From assembly GCF_011742555.1 (NCBI RefSeq), contig NZ_JAAQQR010000002.1, positions 496,001-560,000 on the forward strand: DNA of 64,000 bases, read 5' to 3'. The position numbers and the translations under genes are program-made. Below the pieces are notes generated by a model that had not been told where the DNA came from, did not search any database, and saw only the letters and a program-made list of their open reading frames with translations. Positions 7,899 to 16,442 of the stretch are shown here, in pieces; position 1 is the stretch's first letter, and each line of letters opens with the position of its first letter. Source of the DNA: Luteibacter jiangsuensis (GTDB taxonomy: Bacteria; Pseudomonadota; Gammaproteobacteria; Xanthomonadales; Rhodanobacteraceae).

Positions 7899-10683
7899 CT
7901 TCCGCAGCCTCGAAGTCGTCCATTGGGACTATTGGCAACGCTTCAGCCTGCCCTTGGACACGAACATCGTCACCGTGGTCGGTCCCAACGGTTCGGGCAA
8001 GACAACCCTGCTCGACGCCTTGCGCACCCTGCTCACGATCGACTGCGCAGGAAATCGCGATTACAAGAGTTACCTGCGCCACAACGGCCAACCTTTCGCG
8101 TGGCTGCGTGCGCGAGTGGGTAACCTCCCGGGCCCCAGCGGCGAGCGCCCGTTCTTCCCGCTCATGGATCGCGAGGTCACCCTCGCCTGTCGCATACAAA
8201 AGAAGGGTGGCGAGTGGACGCGGCAGTATGCCGTGCTGGGCGGCGACGTCACCGTTGAAGAGATCGAACAGCGCAACGATTTCATGGGCCTGCGCGAATA
8301 CAGGGTGCGACTGGAGGGCGCCGGCCTTTCGCAGGCCATTCGCCGCGTGCTCACGCTGGAACAGGGCGCCACGGACAAGCTGTGCCAGTTGCCCCCCAAG
8401 CAGCTTCTCGACCTCGTTTTTGACGTATTCGGCGACAAGGCCGTACTGGACGATTACCAGCGCGCGAGAAACGAGCAGATGGAGGCCGAGCGAGAACTGC
8501 ACGGCCTGGAACAGCAACTGTCGCTGATCGGCGTCAGCCTGCAGGAAGCGGAAGCTCGATCGCGCTCGTACCAGGAATGGACCGATCTGAACCAGGAGCG
8601 TGTTTCGCTCGTGGCAGACGTCCTGCCCCGTACCGAACTTGCGGAAATTGCCGCCAGCGTGCGCGGCGCCCGGCCGCCCTTGAACGGCGTGAAGCGGCGC
8701 CTGATCGACCTCGCGCGGCAGGACACCGCGCTTACCGGGCAGCTCGAAGCACTCGATGCGCACGAGGCACGGCTGCGCATCGAACAGAACGATGCAGACG
8801 CCGCGCGTCAGGCCACGCAACGCAGCCTCGACGCCGCCCGTGCGGCACTGGCCCAGAACGAGCTCGTCATTGGTCAGGAGGGCCGCCTGCGCCAGATGGT
8901 GGCGGCCCAGGATGGCGCCGACCATGAGGAACTCGCGAACATTGCACGCGACGCCCGCGCGAAGGTTCGTGCCCTCCAGGACGAAGAAACCACCTTGCGC
9001 CAGGAGCTCGGTACGTTGACCGGCAAGCTGGCGGCGTGGCGCAGCGGCCGCCGTTACACGCCGGAATTCGAAGCGGCGTTCCGCCGTGCGCTGGACGATG
9101 CCGGCATCCGCCACAGCATGCTGAGCGAGATCGTCGAGATCACCCAGGCCCGCTGGCAGCCGGCGGTGGAAGCCGTGCTCGCCAGCTACCGCCATGTGGT
9201 GCTCCTCGACGATCCGCGCGACCGCGAGAAGGCGTGGAAGATCAGCGAGGCGATGCGTTACAAGCATTTCGTGGTGCCCGACCGGGCGCCGGCCGAGAAG
9301 CCGATGATGGGCTCGCTCCATGAAGTAGTGGAATTCTCGGCCGCCCCTCCCGATTGGCTGCTGCGCAACCTTGATCGCATCAAGCGCGTGGAAGACACCG
9401 GCGAAGGTGCCAGGCTTCCACGCGATCAGGACTGGATCACGCCGCAAGGTTACTTCCGCGAGCGCCGCGGTGGCCGATACCTCGGCGTGGACGACATGTA
9501 CTTCGGCTCCGCGGCGCGCGAGCGCCAGCTGCGCGACGGCGAAGCGCGTCTTCAGGACATCGAGGCGCGGCTGCGTGCGATCACCGACGAGCGCAAGGTC
9601 GCCTCCGCCCAGGCGAACGACGCCGAAGCCATCCTACGCGGCGCCAATGCCAGCAGCCAGCTCGCCGATCGCGCGGACGAATTCAACGAGGCACGCGAAC
9701 AACGGCCGCACCTGCAAGAGGACGTGCAGCGCACGGCGGATACCCACGCCGCCGCCGACAGATATTTCGAGAACGTGCGTGAGAAGCGCACGAAGAACTC
9801 TAACGACCGTGACAATGCCGCTCGCGAGCAGGTCGCCGTCCGCCGCCAACAGGTGGAGGCGGAGCGGCAGCACCAGCAGATGAGGGGCGACCAGTTGGAG
9901 CGCCTCAAGGCTTTCCGGGCGAAGCGCGTGCATGTGCCACTGGCGAAGCGCACTCGCGCCGCCATGGCCGAGCTGCATGAAACCTTCCAATCGCCCGCGG
10001 AAGTCCGCCGCGAGATCGAGAAGAACGAACGCCGTCTGAAGGAAGGCCACTTTGAAACGGACGCCAGCGTGCTATCGCTTCGCGACAAGCTCGCGGCGGA
10101 CCACGAGGGCCTGAAGTCCGATCTCGACAAGCGCCGGATCCACCTGGAGCGTGCCGGCCGCATTACGCAGGAAGCGCGCGGCGCCTATATCCAGGTGCTT
10201 CGCAACACCGTGCGGCGCTACGCAAAGAACCTGAAGGTTCTCGCCGAACTCGCGGGTATCGGCGTCGACGTGGACCTCCCTGAACTGAGCAACGATGATT
10301 TGGCGCTGGCGTCGGCCGCGTTGCACGTGCGCTTCGAGTTCGACAAGAAGGGCTGGATCGGCATGGACGACGGCGAGGCGTCCGGTGGGCAGCAGGTGAT
10401 GAAATCGCTGCTTCTCCTCGTGGCGCTGATGCGAGACGAAGATCGCCCTGGTGGCTTCGTGTTCATCGACGAGCCCTTCGCCCATCTGGATATCTTCAAC
10501 ATCGACAAGGTAGGCGCGTTCCTCAAGGCCACGCGCGCCCAATACATCCTGACGACGCCGGCCACGCACAACGTCAACGTGTTCCAGCCGTCAGAGCTCA
10601 CGCTGGTGACCAGCAAGCGTCGGCCAGGCGCCACATGGGCCCAGCCGCTGGCCGTGCTTCGCCGGCGGGCCGAGGTGGCATGA
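7891..10683 (+). CDS. jetC: SMC-like ATPase (JetC/MksB-type) of the Wadjet-type system
   Basis: A 930-residue ATPase with split head domains and long coiled-coil arms. Walker A is GPNGSGKTT at residues 31-39. The ABC signature is SGGQQ at 831-835. Walker B with the catalytic glutamate is FVFIDEP at 856-862 (E861), and the D-loop HLD is at 865-867. Arms run about 170-390 and 560-800. The segment between them (about 395-540), with EAAFRRALDDAGIRH and YRHVVLLDDP, has the globular hinge place and style. The size is close to Pseudomonas-type MksB and shorter than MukB or many JetC proteins. It would form the loop-extruding motor that senses and bends plasmid DNA. It overlaps its neighbours at both ends (8 bp and 4 bp). 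Generic recombination ATPase (SbcC/RecN) is rejected because of the partner genes. Confidence 0.82.
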   Translation: MFDFRSLEVVHWDYWQRFSLPLDTNIVTVVGPNGSGKTTLLDALRTLLTIDCAGNRDYKSYLRHNGQPFAWLRARVGNLPGPSGERPFFPLMDREVTLACRIQKKGGEWTRQYAVLGGDVTVEEIEQRNDFMGLREYRVRLEGAGLSQAIRRVLTLEQGATDKLCQLPPKQLLDLVFDVFGDKAVLDDYQRARNEQMEAERELHGLEQQLSLIGVSLQEAEARSRSYQEWTDLNQERVSLVADVLPRTELAEIAASVRGARPPLNGVKRRLIDLARQDTALTGQLEALDAHEARLRIEQNDADAARQATQRSLDAARAALAQNELVIGQEGRLRQMVAAQDGADHEELANIARDARAKVRALQDEETTLRQELGTLTGKLAAWRSGRRYTPEFEAAFRRALDDAGIRHSMLSEIVEITQARWQPAVEAVLASYRHVVLLDDPRDREKAWKISEAMRYKHFVVPDRAPAEKPMMGSLHEVVEFSAAPPDWLLRNLDRIKRVEDTGEGARLPRDQDWITPQGYFRERRGGRYLGVDDMYFGSAARERQLRDGEARLQDIEARLRAITDERKVASAQANDAEAILRGANASSQLADRADEFNEAREQRPHLQEDVQRTADTHAAADRYFENVREKRTKNSNDRDNAAREQVAVRRQQVEAERQHQQMRGDQLERLKAFRAKRVHVPLAKRTRAAMAELHETFQSPAEVRREIEKNERRLKEGHFETDASVLSLRDKLAADHEGLKSDLDKRRIHLERAGRITQEARGAYIQVLRNTVRRYAKNLKVLAELAGIGVDVDLPELSNDDLALASAALHVRFEFDKKGWIGMDDGEASGGQQVMKSLLLLVALMRDEDRPGGFVFIDEPFAHLDIFNIDKVGAFLKATRAQYILTTPATHNVNVFQPSELTLVTSKRRPGATWAQPLAVLRRRAEVA

Positions 10684-11900
10684 TGGCGAAGGCGGCCGAC
10701 CGCCCCTGGGGGCCGCCCGACGACGATGGCATCCGCGCCCGTTACGCATCCGCGAGCCGCCTCGCCCGTGTACGCCGGGCGGCCAACGGGAAACGAAGCG
10801 TAGCCACGCTCCTGGGCAAGGAGCGCTCGCTGGTGATCGACCTGCTGCGCAGCGACAGCGGCTCGGTCAAAGGCAAGACCTTGTATGCGAAGGCGGGCAA
10901 TGACCGTCACGTTGCCGACGATGCCGCGCACTACCTGCTGGTCCAGGGGTGGGTGGAGCTGAGCGAAAAGCGCAGGGGCAGCGTGTGGCATGTCGTAGCC
11001 ATGCATTGGCTGGCCGCCGACGATCTGCGTGACGCCCTGAACCTGCCTCGACGTGACGCCGAATCGTCGCGCCGCGCCGACGCCCTTGCGTCGCCTCCTC
11101 ACGATTCGCGACTTGCGGAACTGCACGCCAGTCTCCGCCCCCTCGCCACGCGTACCCTGGTTCGCCGGGCAACACTCGTAGCGAAGCTTGATGCCTGGTG
11201 TGCGGATGAGCGCAGCGGCAGTCGCAACACGTTCGCCCAGTTCGCGCTGGACGACAGCCATGGCATGACGGCAGCCGACTGGCAATGGCTGTCGCGGCAC
11301 GTCGATCTCGACGACCTCGGCATTTCGCGGCACACGCCGGCCCTTTGGCTGCGCGGCCCGCTGCGTCTGCACTTCGGCGACGACAGGCGACTGGATCTTG
11401 CCGCCGTACCCGACATGATCGCGCTGAGCCCGCCCACGCTGGCAGCCATCGAAACCATCGAAGGTCACCCGCTCGGCTGGCTGCTGGTGGAAAACAGGAC
11501 GAGCTTCGAGGACACCGCGAGAAAGGTCGGCGATCGCTATGCGGTGGTATGGATGCCGGGCTATGTACCCGACTGGTGGCTCGATGCCATGCAGCGTGTG
11601 GTTAGCCTCGCACCCGCACCCGCGTTGGTCGCGGCGGATCCGGACCCCGCCGGGATCGCCATTGCTATCCGGGCGGCAGTACCTTTTGGCTCGAACTGGA
11701 AGCCTTTAGCCATGTCGCCTGCAGCTCTGGCTGCGACGGGGCGCGGGAAACCCCTAAGCGATCATGACCGCAGCTTTCTCGCGGCCTGCGATCGTGCCGT
11801 TATCCATCCGGACCTCGCTGCCCTGGCCGACGCGATTGAAGATCGACAACGCAAGGGCGAGCAGGAAGCACTGGACATCGCTTCCTGGCTGGATCAGTAA
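10680..11900 (+). CDS. jetD: JetD/MksG-like TOPRIM (DUF2220-type) nuclease of the Wadjet-type system
   Basis: A 406-residue protein with a C-terminal TOPRIM-like domain. The predicted acidic triad is present: E271 in LLVENRTSFED, and D320 and D322 in AADPDPAGIAIA. This matches the Glu and DxD arrangement of topoisomerase-VI-like JetD proteins that cleave plasmid DNA. The N-terminal 120 residues contain a likely winged helix (LYAKAGNDRHVADDAAHYLL, then QGWVELSEKRRGSVWHV). The start ATG at 10680 overlaps the SMC stop (ATGA); a second ATG follows immediately. The 3' end overlaps the convergent gene by 7 bp. Catalysis is inferred. The rest of the protein is divergent enough that a profile search is needed to place the subtype. 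Confidence 0.75.
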   Translation: MMAKAADRPWGPPDDDGIRARYASASRLARVRRAANGKRSVATLLGKERSLVIDLLRSDSGSVKGKTLYAKAGNDRHVADDAAHYLLVQGWVELSEKRRGSVWHVVAMHWLAADDLRDALNLPRRDAESSRRADALASPPHDSRLAELHASLRPLATRTLVRRATLVAKLDAWCADERSGSRNTFAQFALDDSHGMTAADWQWLSRHVDLDDLGISRHTPALWLRGPLRLHFGDDRRLDLAAVPDMIALSPPTLAAIETIEGHPLGWLLVENRTSFEDTARKVGDRYAVVWMPGYVPDWWLDAMQRVVSLAPAPALVAADPDPAGIAIAIRAAVPFGSNWKPLAMSPAALAATGRGKPLSDHDRSFLAACDRAVIHPDLAALADAIEDRQRKGEQEALDIASWLDQ

Positions 11901-12274
11901 AGGCCGCTTTCGCCCGGCACCGGGTTGTCTTCCCCGGAACCGTCCAGCGCGTCGCCGCTGCTGTTCGTGGGGCGCTGGCGGGTGGGGTCGTGCTCGTCGT
12001 AGTCGTCGTGGATGTACCGCGCGCGCCGTGCCAGCACGTACGCTGTCACAAGCGCACCGATGCCGACGCCGACGGCAACACTGATGGCCGGATGTCGGCG
12101 CACGCCCCGCGTGGCGCCGCCGAACGCGTCGCTCGCCATCATGCCGGCGCGCCCGGCGTACTCGCGCGCCGCACCGAAGGCCTCGCGCGGATGGCTTCCC
12201 ATGCTCGCACCCGCGATGCGATGGGCGCGGCCGAGCAGTTCCTCGCGCACGCTCTTGCTACGGAAAAATGTCAT
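11894..12274 (-). CDS. Small single-helix membrane protein (ElaB/YqjD-like layout)
   Basis: A 126-residue protein with a basic amphipathic N-terminal half, one membrane helix (about residues 63-82, AISVAVGVGIGALVTAYVLA) and an Asp/Ser-rich C-terminal tail. This resembles the ElaB/YqjD/DUF883 style of stationary-phase inner-membrane proteins but lacks a motif I can name firmly. A good AGGAGG-like ribosome site (rev. strand of 12281-12290) precedes the ATG. It converges on the TOPRIM gene and their ends overlap by 7 bp. The function is unknown. Confidence 0.7.
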   Translation of the reverse strand: MTFFRSKSVREELLGRAHRIAGASMGSHPREAFGAAREYAGRAGMMASDAFGGATRGVRRHPAISVAVGVGIGALVTAYVLARRARYIHDDYDEHDPTRQRPTNSSGDALDGSGEDNPVPGESGLY

Positions 12275-12363
12275 GACAGGTGGCCTCCTTGGTTCGAGGA
12301 GACCAACCTGACGCCTGGCACGTGACGGAAATGCAGCGCCGATGTGGCTCCGCCGTGACCAGC

Positions 12364-12469
12364 GTAGGAGCGCGCCTCGCGCGCGACAGCTTTTGAGGCC
12401 ATGACCTGGAGCTGGCGCGCGAGGTCGTGGACAGAGGCGAAAGGCTGTCGCGCGCAGGCGCGCTCCTAC
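12364..12469. repeat. Family B inverted repeat (about 106 bp), copy 1
   Basis: The ends GTAGGAGCGCGCC and GGCGCGCTCCTAC are exact inverted repeats. Inside are GCGCGACAGCTTTTGAGGCC and a related AAGGCTGTCGCGC. It lies just downstream of cysK. A second copy is at 42823-42928 and a single end occurs at 57158. Confidence 0.85.
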
Positions 12470-12482
12470 AGAAGCTCCACAG

Positions 12483-13439
12483 TCAGGGCAGACTGCTCAA
12501 CCACGCCTCGTCGGTGCCTTCCTCCACACCCTCGAACAGGAACGTCGAGAGGTAGCGCTCACCGGTATCCGGCAGCATGGCCAGGATGACGCTGCCCTCC
12601 TCCGCGCTTTTGGCGTATTCGAGTGCGGCGGCCACCGTCGCGCCCGCCGACACACCCACGAACACGCCTTCCTCGGACGCCAGTCGGCGGGCCGTATCGC
12701 GCGCCACGACCTCATCCACCGGAATGTTCACGTCGAACACGTTCCGGTTCAGCACCTCGGGCACGAAGTCCGGCGTCCAGCCCTGGATCTTGTGCGGCGA
12801 CCAGGGCTTGTCCTGGAGCAGCGGCGCGGCCGCGGGCTCGGAGACCACGATCTTCACCTCCGGCCGGGCCACCTTGAGCACTTCGCCCACGCCGGTAAGC
12901 GTGCCGCCGGTACCCCAGCCCGTGACGAAAGCGTCCAGTCTGCGCCCCGCGAAATCCTGCTGGATCTCGGCGGCCGTGGTATTGCGGTGGTAGGCGGGAT
13001 TGGCCGGGTTCTGGAACTGGCGCGGCAGGAACCAGCCATGCTTCGCGGCCAGTTCCTCGGCCTTGCGGACCATGCCGCTGCCGCGCTCGGCCGCCGGCGT
13101 CAGGATCACCTTGGCGCCATAGGCGCGCATGAGCTTACGCCGCTCCACGGAGAAGCTGTCGGCCATGGTCGCCACGAACTTGTAGCCCTTGGCCGCGCAC
13201 ACCATCGCGAGGGCCACGCCGGTATTGCCGGAGGTGGCTTCGATCACGGTATCGCCGGGTTTCAGCAGCCCCTTCTGCTCCGCGTCGAGGATCACGGCGA
13301 TGGCCAGCCGGTCCTTCACGGACCCGCCGGGATTGAACGATTCCACCTTCGCGTACAGCGTGACGTGCGAGGGGGCGACGCGGTGCAGGCGCACGATCGG
13401 CGTGCGGCCGATGGTGTCGAGGATGCTGTCATGAATCAT
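12483..13439 (-). CDS. cysK: Cysteine synthase A (O-acetylserine sulfhydrylase)
   Basis: A 318-residue PLP enzyme that makes cysteine from O-acetylserine and sulfide. The PLP lysine is K42 in NPGGSVKDR. The substrate loop EATSGNTG and the PLP phosphate loop GTGGTLTG are intact. The start is the ATG at 13439 with an AAGGAAAG ribosome site; a longer in-frame ATG upstream lacks one. The C-terminus has an extra EEGTDEAW tail common in this group. It is monocistronic, divergent from the EF-hand gene, and followed by a family B repeat. CysM or cystathionine synthase are less likely by length and motifs. Confidence 0.93.
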   Translation of the reverse strand: MIHDSILDTIGRTPIVRLHRVAPSHVTLYAKVESFNPGGSVKDRLAIAVILDAEQKGLLKPGDTVIEATSGNTGVALAMVCAAKGYKFVATMADSFSVERRKLMRAYGAKVILTPAAERGSGMVRKAEELAAKHGWFLPRQFQNPANPAYHRNTTAAEIQQDFAGRRLDAFVTGWGTGGTLTGVGEVLKVARPEVKIVVSEPAAAPLLQDKPWSPHKIQGWTPDFVPEVLNRNVFDVNIPVDEVVARDTARRLASEEGVFVGVSAGATVAAALEYAKSAEEGSVILAMLPDTGERYLSTFLFEGVEEGTDEAWLSSLP

Positions 13440-13534
13440 GGAAGCTTTCCTTGGATGGGGTCTGCCAGAGTCCAAAGGTACTCCGGCGCGGCACGGGGCG
13501 ACAAACGCCCTGCGTTCGCGCAGACTGCCGGTCC

Positions 13535-13879
13535 ATGAATAGACGTCCCTTTGCCCTGCTTGCCGGCCTGGTCTTCCTCGCGCCCGCCTTCGCCCAGGAC
13601 TTCCCCCGTACCCCGGCGGAATACCTGCGCCGCATGGATGCGAACGGCGACGGCCGCATCGACGAGACGGAATACGTGCGCTACATGAGCCAGGGCTTCC
13701 TGCGCATGGACGTGAACGGCGACGGCGTGCTGGACGCCAACGACGGCCCGATGCGGCCCGGGGCGAGACCCGTGCACCTGGACGAATTCCAGCGCAACCT
13801 CATCCACCAGTTCCACAAGCTCGACCGCAACCACGACGGCTTCCTGGGCGCGAAGGAGCTGGCGCAGCCGCCGCAATAA
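13535..13879 (+). CDS. Secreted EF-hand calcium-binding protein
   Basis: A 114-residue protein with a signal peptide (residues 1-20, cleavage after AFA) and three EF-hand loops: DANGDGRIDETE (35-46), DVNGDGVLDAND (59-70) and DRNHDGFLGAKE (97-108). The first and third have the canonical Glu at position 12 and the second has Asp. It is predicted to be periplasmic or secreted. Calcium binding is likely, but the role is unknown. It is separated from cysK by a 95-bp divergent region and lies 54 bp before the antiporter gene. Confidence 0.85.
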   Translation: MNRRPFALLAGLVFLAPAFAQDFPRTPAEYLRRMDANGDGRIDETEYVRYMSQGFLRMDVNGDGVLDANDGPMRPGARPVHLDEFQRNLIHQFHKLDRNHDGFLGAKELAQPPQ

Positions 13880-13933
13880 CCTGCGGGAAACGCCATTGGT
13901 TTCGGCTATCCTCGGCGCTCCCGGGGAGGGCCG

Positions 13934-15115
13934 ATGAATACGACCGAAATGTTCCTGATCGCCATGGCGATCATCCTCGCCGTGCCGTACCTCATCTGGC
14001 GCGTGGGGCGTACCGATCACTGGGCGCCGCTTGTGGTGGTGCAGATCGTTACCGGCATCGTCCTGGGGCCCGGTGTGCTGGGTAAGGTGTTTCCCGATTA
14101 CTACGCCACCGTATTCGCGCCGCCGGTGATCGGCGCGTTGAATGGCATCGCGTGGTGGGCGGTGATGGTGTTCGTCTGGCTTGCCGGTATCGAACTCGAC
14201 CTGCACGAGGTCTGGCGGCGGCGACGCGAATGCGGAACCACGGCCGGGCTGGCGCTGGCCGGGCCATTGATCGCGGGCTGTCTGGTGGCCGTCGGCATGC
14301 TGGCATGGCGCGACGGCTGGATGGGGCCGGCCGCCGTGCCCTGGCAGTTCGTGCTGGGCATCGGCATGTCGTGTGCCGTGACGGCGTTGCCCATCCTCAT
14401 CCTTTTCCTCGAAAAGCTCGACGTTCTCCGCGAACCGCTGGGCATGCGCGTACTCCGTTATGCCAGTCTCGACGACGTGGCCATCTGGGGCGTACTCGCC
14501 ATCATCCTGCTCGACTGGCAGCGGGTGGGCCATCAAGCGGCATTCCTCGTCGGTTTCGCCGTCGTCGCATGGCTGTTCCGCAAGTTGATGGCGCGCCTTG
14601 CGGAATCCGACCGCTGGTATGTGGGCCTCGTGTGGCTGGCCGTCTGCGCCTACGGTGCCGACTGGTCCGGCCTGCACTACATGGTGGGTGCCTTCCTGGC
14701 CGGCGCCGTCATGGATCGCGACTGGTTCACGCTGCGTGACGTGGACAAGCTTCGCCACAACGTGCTGCTGGTGATCATGCCCGTCTTTTTCCTGTCCACG
14801 GGACTGCGCACCAACTGGGCGATGGGCGGCACGGCCGTCTTCGTCGCGGCGGGTGTGCTGCTGGTGGCTTCGGTCGTCGGCAAGCTCGCCGGTGTCGGTC
14901 TGGCCGGCAAACTGCTCGGCTGGGCGCGCGGCGACGCCTGGACGATCGGCTGGCTGTTGCAGACCAAAGCGCTGATCATGATCATCTTCGTGAATATCCT
15001 GCTCGACCGGCAGGTGATCACCAGCGAAACCTTCACCGCGCTGCTCTTGATGGCTGTGGCGAGCACCATGCTCACGATGCCCGTGGTGAAGCCGCGCCTG
15101 AAACAACTCGTGTAG
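13934..15115 (+). CDS. CPA2-type sodium/proton or potassium antiporter
   Basis: A 393-residue inner-membrane protein with about 12 hydrophobic segments and the Na+/H+ exchanger fold. Features are an N-terminal VVVQIVTGIVLGPGVLG repeat helix, VWLAGIELDL, RYASLDDVAIWG (acidic pair in the transport core) and a later VIMPVFFLSTGLRTN. It belongs to the cation:proton antiporter-2 family, but it lacks the RCK/TrkA-N domains of Kef channels, so it is the transporter-only form. A GGGGAGGG ribosome site precedes the ATG. The MFS gene follows 9 bp later, suggesting an operon. The ion is not predictable. Confidence 0.85.
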   Translation: MNTTEMFLIAMAIILAVPYLIWRVGRTDHWAPLVVVQIVTGIVLGPGVLGKVFPDYYATVFAPPVIGALNGIAWWAVMVFVWLAGIELDLHEVWRRRRECGTTAGLALAGPLIAGCLVAVGMLAWRDGWMGPAAVPWQFVLGIGMSCAVTALPILILFLEKLDVLREPLGMRVLRYASLDDVAIWGVLAIILLDWQRVGHQAAFLVGFAVVAWLFRKLMARLAESDRWYVGLVWLAVCAYGADWSGLHYMVGAFLAGAVMDRDWFTLRDVDKLRHNVLLVIMPVFFLSTGLRTNWAMGGTAVFVAAGVLLVASVVGKLAGVGLAGKLLGWARGDAWTIGWLLQTKALIMIIFVNILLDRQVITSETFTALLLMAVASTMLTMPVVKPRLKQLV

Positions 15116-15124
15116 ACGGAACCC

Positions 15125-16384
15125 ATGGACGCGCACAGCCACACCCCCGTTCGCCGCGCCGCGGTGATCTTCATCTTCATCACCGTGCTGATCGACATCC
15201 TGGCGTTCGGCATCATCATTCCGGTGCTGCCGCATCTGATCGAACAGATGACCGGCGGCACGGTGTCGAACGCGGCATGGTGGGTGGGCGTGTTCGGCAC
15301 GGTGTTCGCCATCGTGCAGTTCATCTTCTCGCCCATTCAGGGCGCGCTGTCCGACCGCTTCGGCCGACGGCCCGTGGTGCTGCTCTCGAACCTGGGGCTG
15401 GGCCTCGACTTCATCTTCATGGCGGTCGCGCCGTCGCTGTGGCTGCTGTTCGTCGGGCGCGTCATCTCCGGCATGACCGCGGCGAGCTTCACCACCGCCA
15501 ATGCCTACATCGCCGATGTGACACCGCCCGAGAAACGCGCGGCAGCCTTCGGCATGCTCGGCGGCGCGTTCGGTATCGGCTTCATCATCGGACCGGCCTT
15601 GGGCGGCTTCCTTGGTGGTATCGATTTGCGCCTGCCTTTCTGGGTCGCCGCGGGACTAGCCCTCACGAACTTCCTCTATGGGTTCTTCATTCTTCCCGAG
15701 TCGCTGCCGCCCGAGAAACGGGCTGCCCGGTTCGAACCGCGCACAGCCCATCCACTGGGTGCGATGAAACTCCTGCGGCGGAATCCGCAGGTGTTCGGAC
15801 TCTCGGTGGTGATGTTCACCTTCTATCTCGCGCACTACGTGTTGCAGACCGTCTTCGTCCTCTACGCCGACTACCGCTACGGCTGGGGACCGCAACAGGT
15901 GGGATACGTGCTGGCCCTGGTCGGTGCGTGCGACGGCACGGTGCAGGCCTTTCTCACCGGGCGCCTCGTCACCCGCTTCGGCGAACGGCGGGTGATGCTG
16001 GCCGGCCTGTTCTTCGGGGCCACGGCGTTTGCCGTCATGGGACTCGCGTCGGTTGGCTGGGCCTTCCTCATCGGCATTCCGCTCATGTCCCTCTGGGGCC
16101 TGGCCGGCCCGCCCATCCAGTCGATCATGACCCGGCACGTGGCGCCCGACGAACAGGGCCGGCTCCAGGGCGGGGTCACCAGCCTGGGCAGCTTCGCCGG
16201 GATCTTCGGGCCTTACCTGTTTGCGCAGATCTTCGCCTACTGGATCGACCCGGCCCGGACCTTCCATGTCTCGGGCATGCCGTTCCTCCTCGCGGCCGCC
16301 CTCGTGGCGGTTGGTATCGTGGTCGCGGCGAGGGCCACCCGGGGCGAACGGGGTCCCGCGCCGAGCCCGGAAAACGTGAGCTAA
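15125..16384 (+). CDS. TetA-like MFS efflux transporter
   Basis: A 419-residue, 12-helix major facilitator. The start [20 protein letters not shown], the motif A loop [20 protein letters not shown] and [21 protein letters not shown] are characteristic of the TCR/TetA class of drug:proton antiporters. Chromosomal members are often annotated as tetracycline-resistance MFS, but the substrate cannot be deduced. There is no TetR repressor gene nearby, unlike mobile tetA. It probably shares a transcript with the preceding antiporter. Confidence 0.88.
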   Translation: MDAHSHTPVRRAAVIFIFITVLIDILAFGIIIPVLPHLIEQMTGGTVSNAAWWVGVFGTVFAIVQFIFSPIQGALSDRFGRRPVVLLSNLGLGLDFIFMAVAPSLWLLFVGRVISGMTAASFTTANAYIADVTPPEKRAAAFGMLGGAFGIGFIIGPALGGFLGGIDLRLPFWVAAGLALTNFLYGFFILPESLPPEKRAARFEPRTAHPLGAMKLLRRNPQVFGLSVVMFTFYLAHYVLQTVFVLYADYRYGWGPQQVGYVLALVGACDGTVQAFLTGRLVTRFGERRVMLAGLFFGATAFAVMGLASVGWAFLIGIPLMSLWGLAGPPIQSIMTRHVAPDEQGRLQGGVTSLGSFAGIFGPYLFAQIFAYWIDPARTFHVSGMPFLLAAALVAVGIVVAARATRGERGPAPSPENVS

Positions 16385-16442
16385 TTCGCAAACTTCATCG
16401 TATGATGTGACCCGAATCAGCAACTGACGCGACGGTCGGAGC

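Noticed and set aside
7792-9447. A 551-codon reverse open frame opposite the SMC gene
   Set aside because: The forward frame carries Walker A and conserved head features; the reverse has none.
5828-11900. The SMC operon as the housekeeping MukBEF condensin
   Set aside because: A TOPRIM gene is fused to the operon and the SMC is far shorter than MukB. Lysobacterales normally rely on Smc-ScpAB for chromosome condensation (family knowledge; not visible here).
13436-15235. A 599-codon reverse open frame opposite the EF-hand and antiporter genes
   Set aside because: Its His/Asp/Gln-rich composition is typical of GC-rich antisense frames, and the forward genes have strong motifs.
15125-16384. The TetA-like gene as mobile tetracycline resistance
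   Set aside because: No tetR, insertion sequence or composition change is near, and it is in a chromosomal operon with a CPA2 antiporter.
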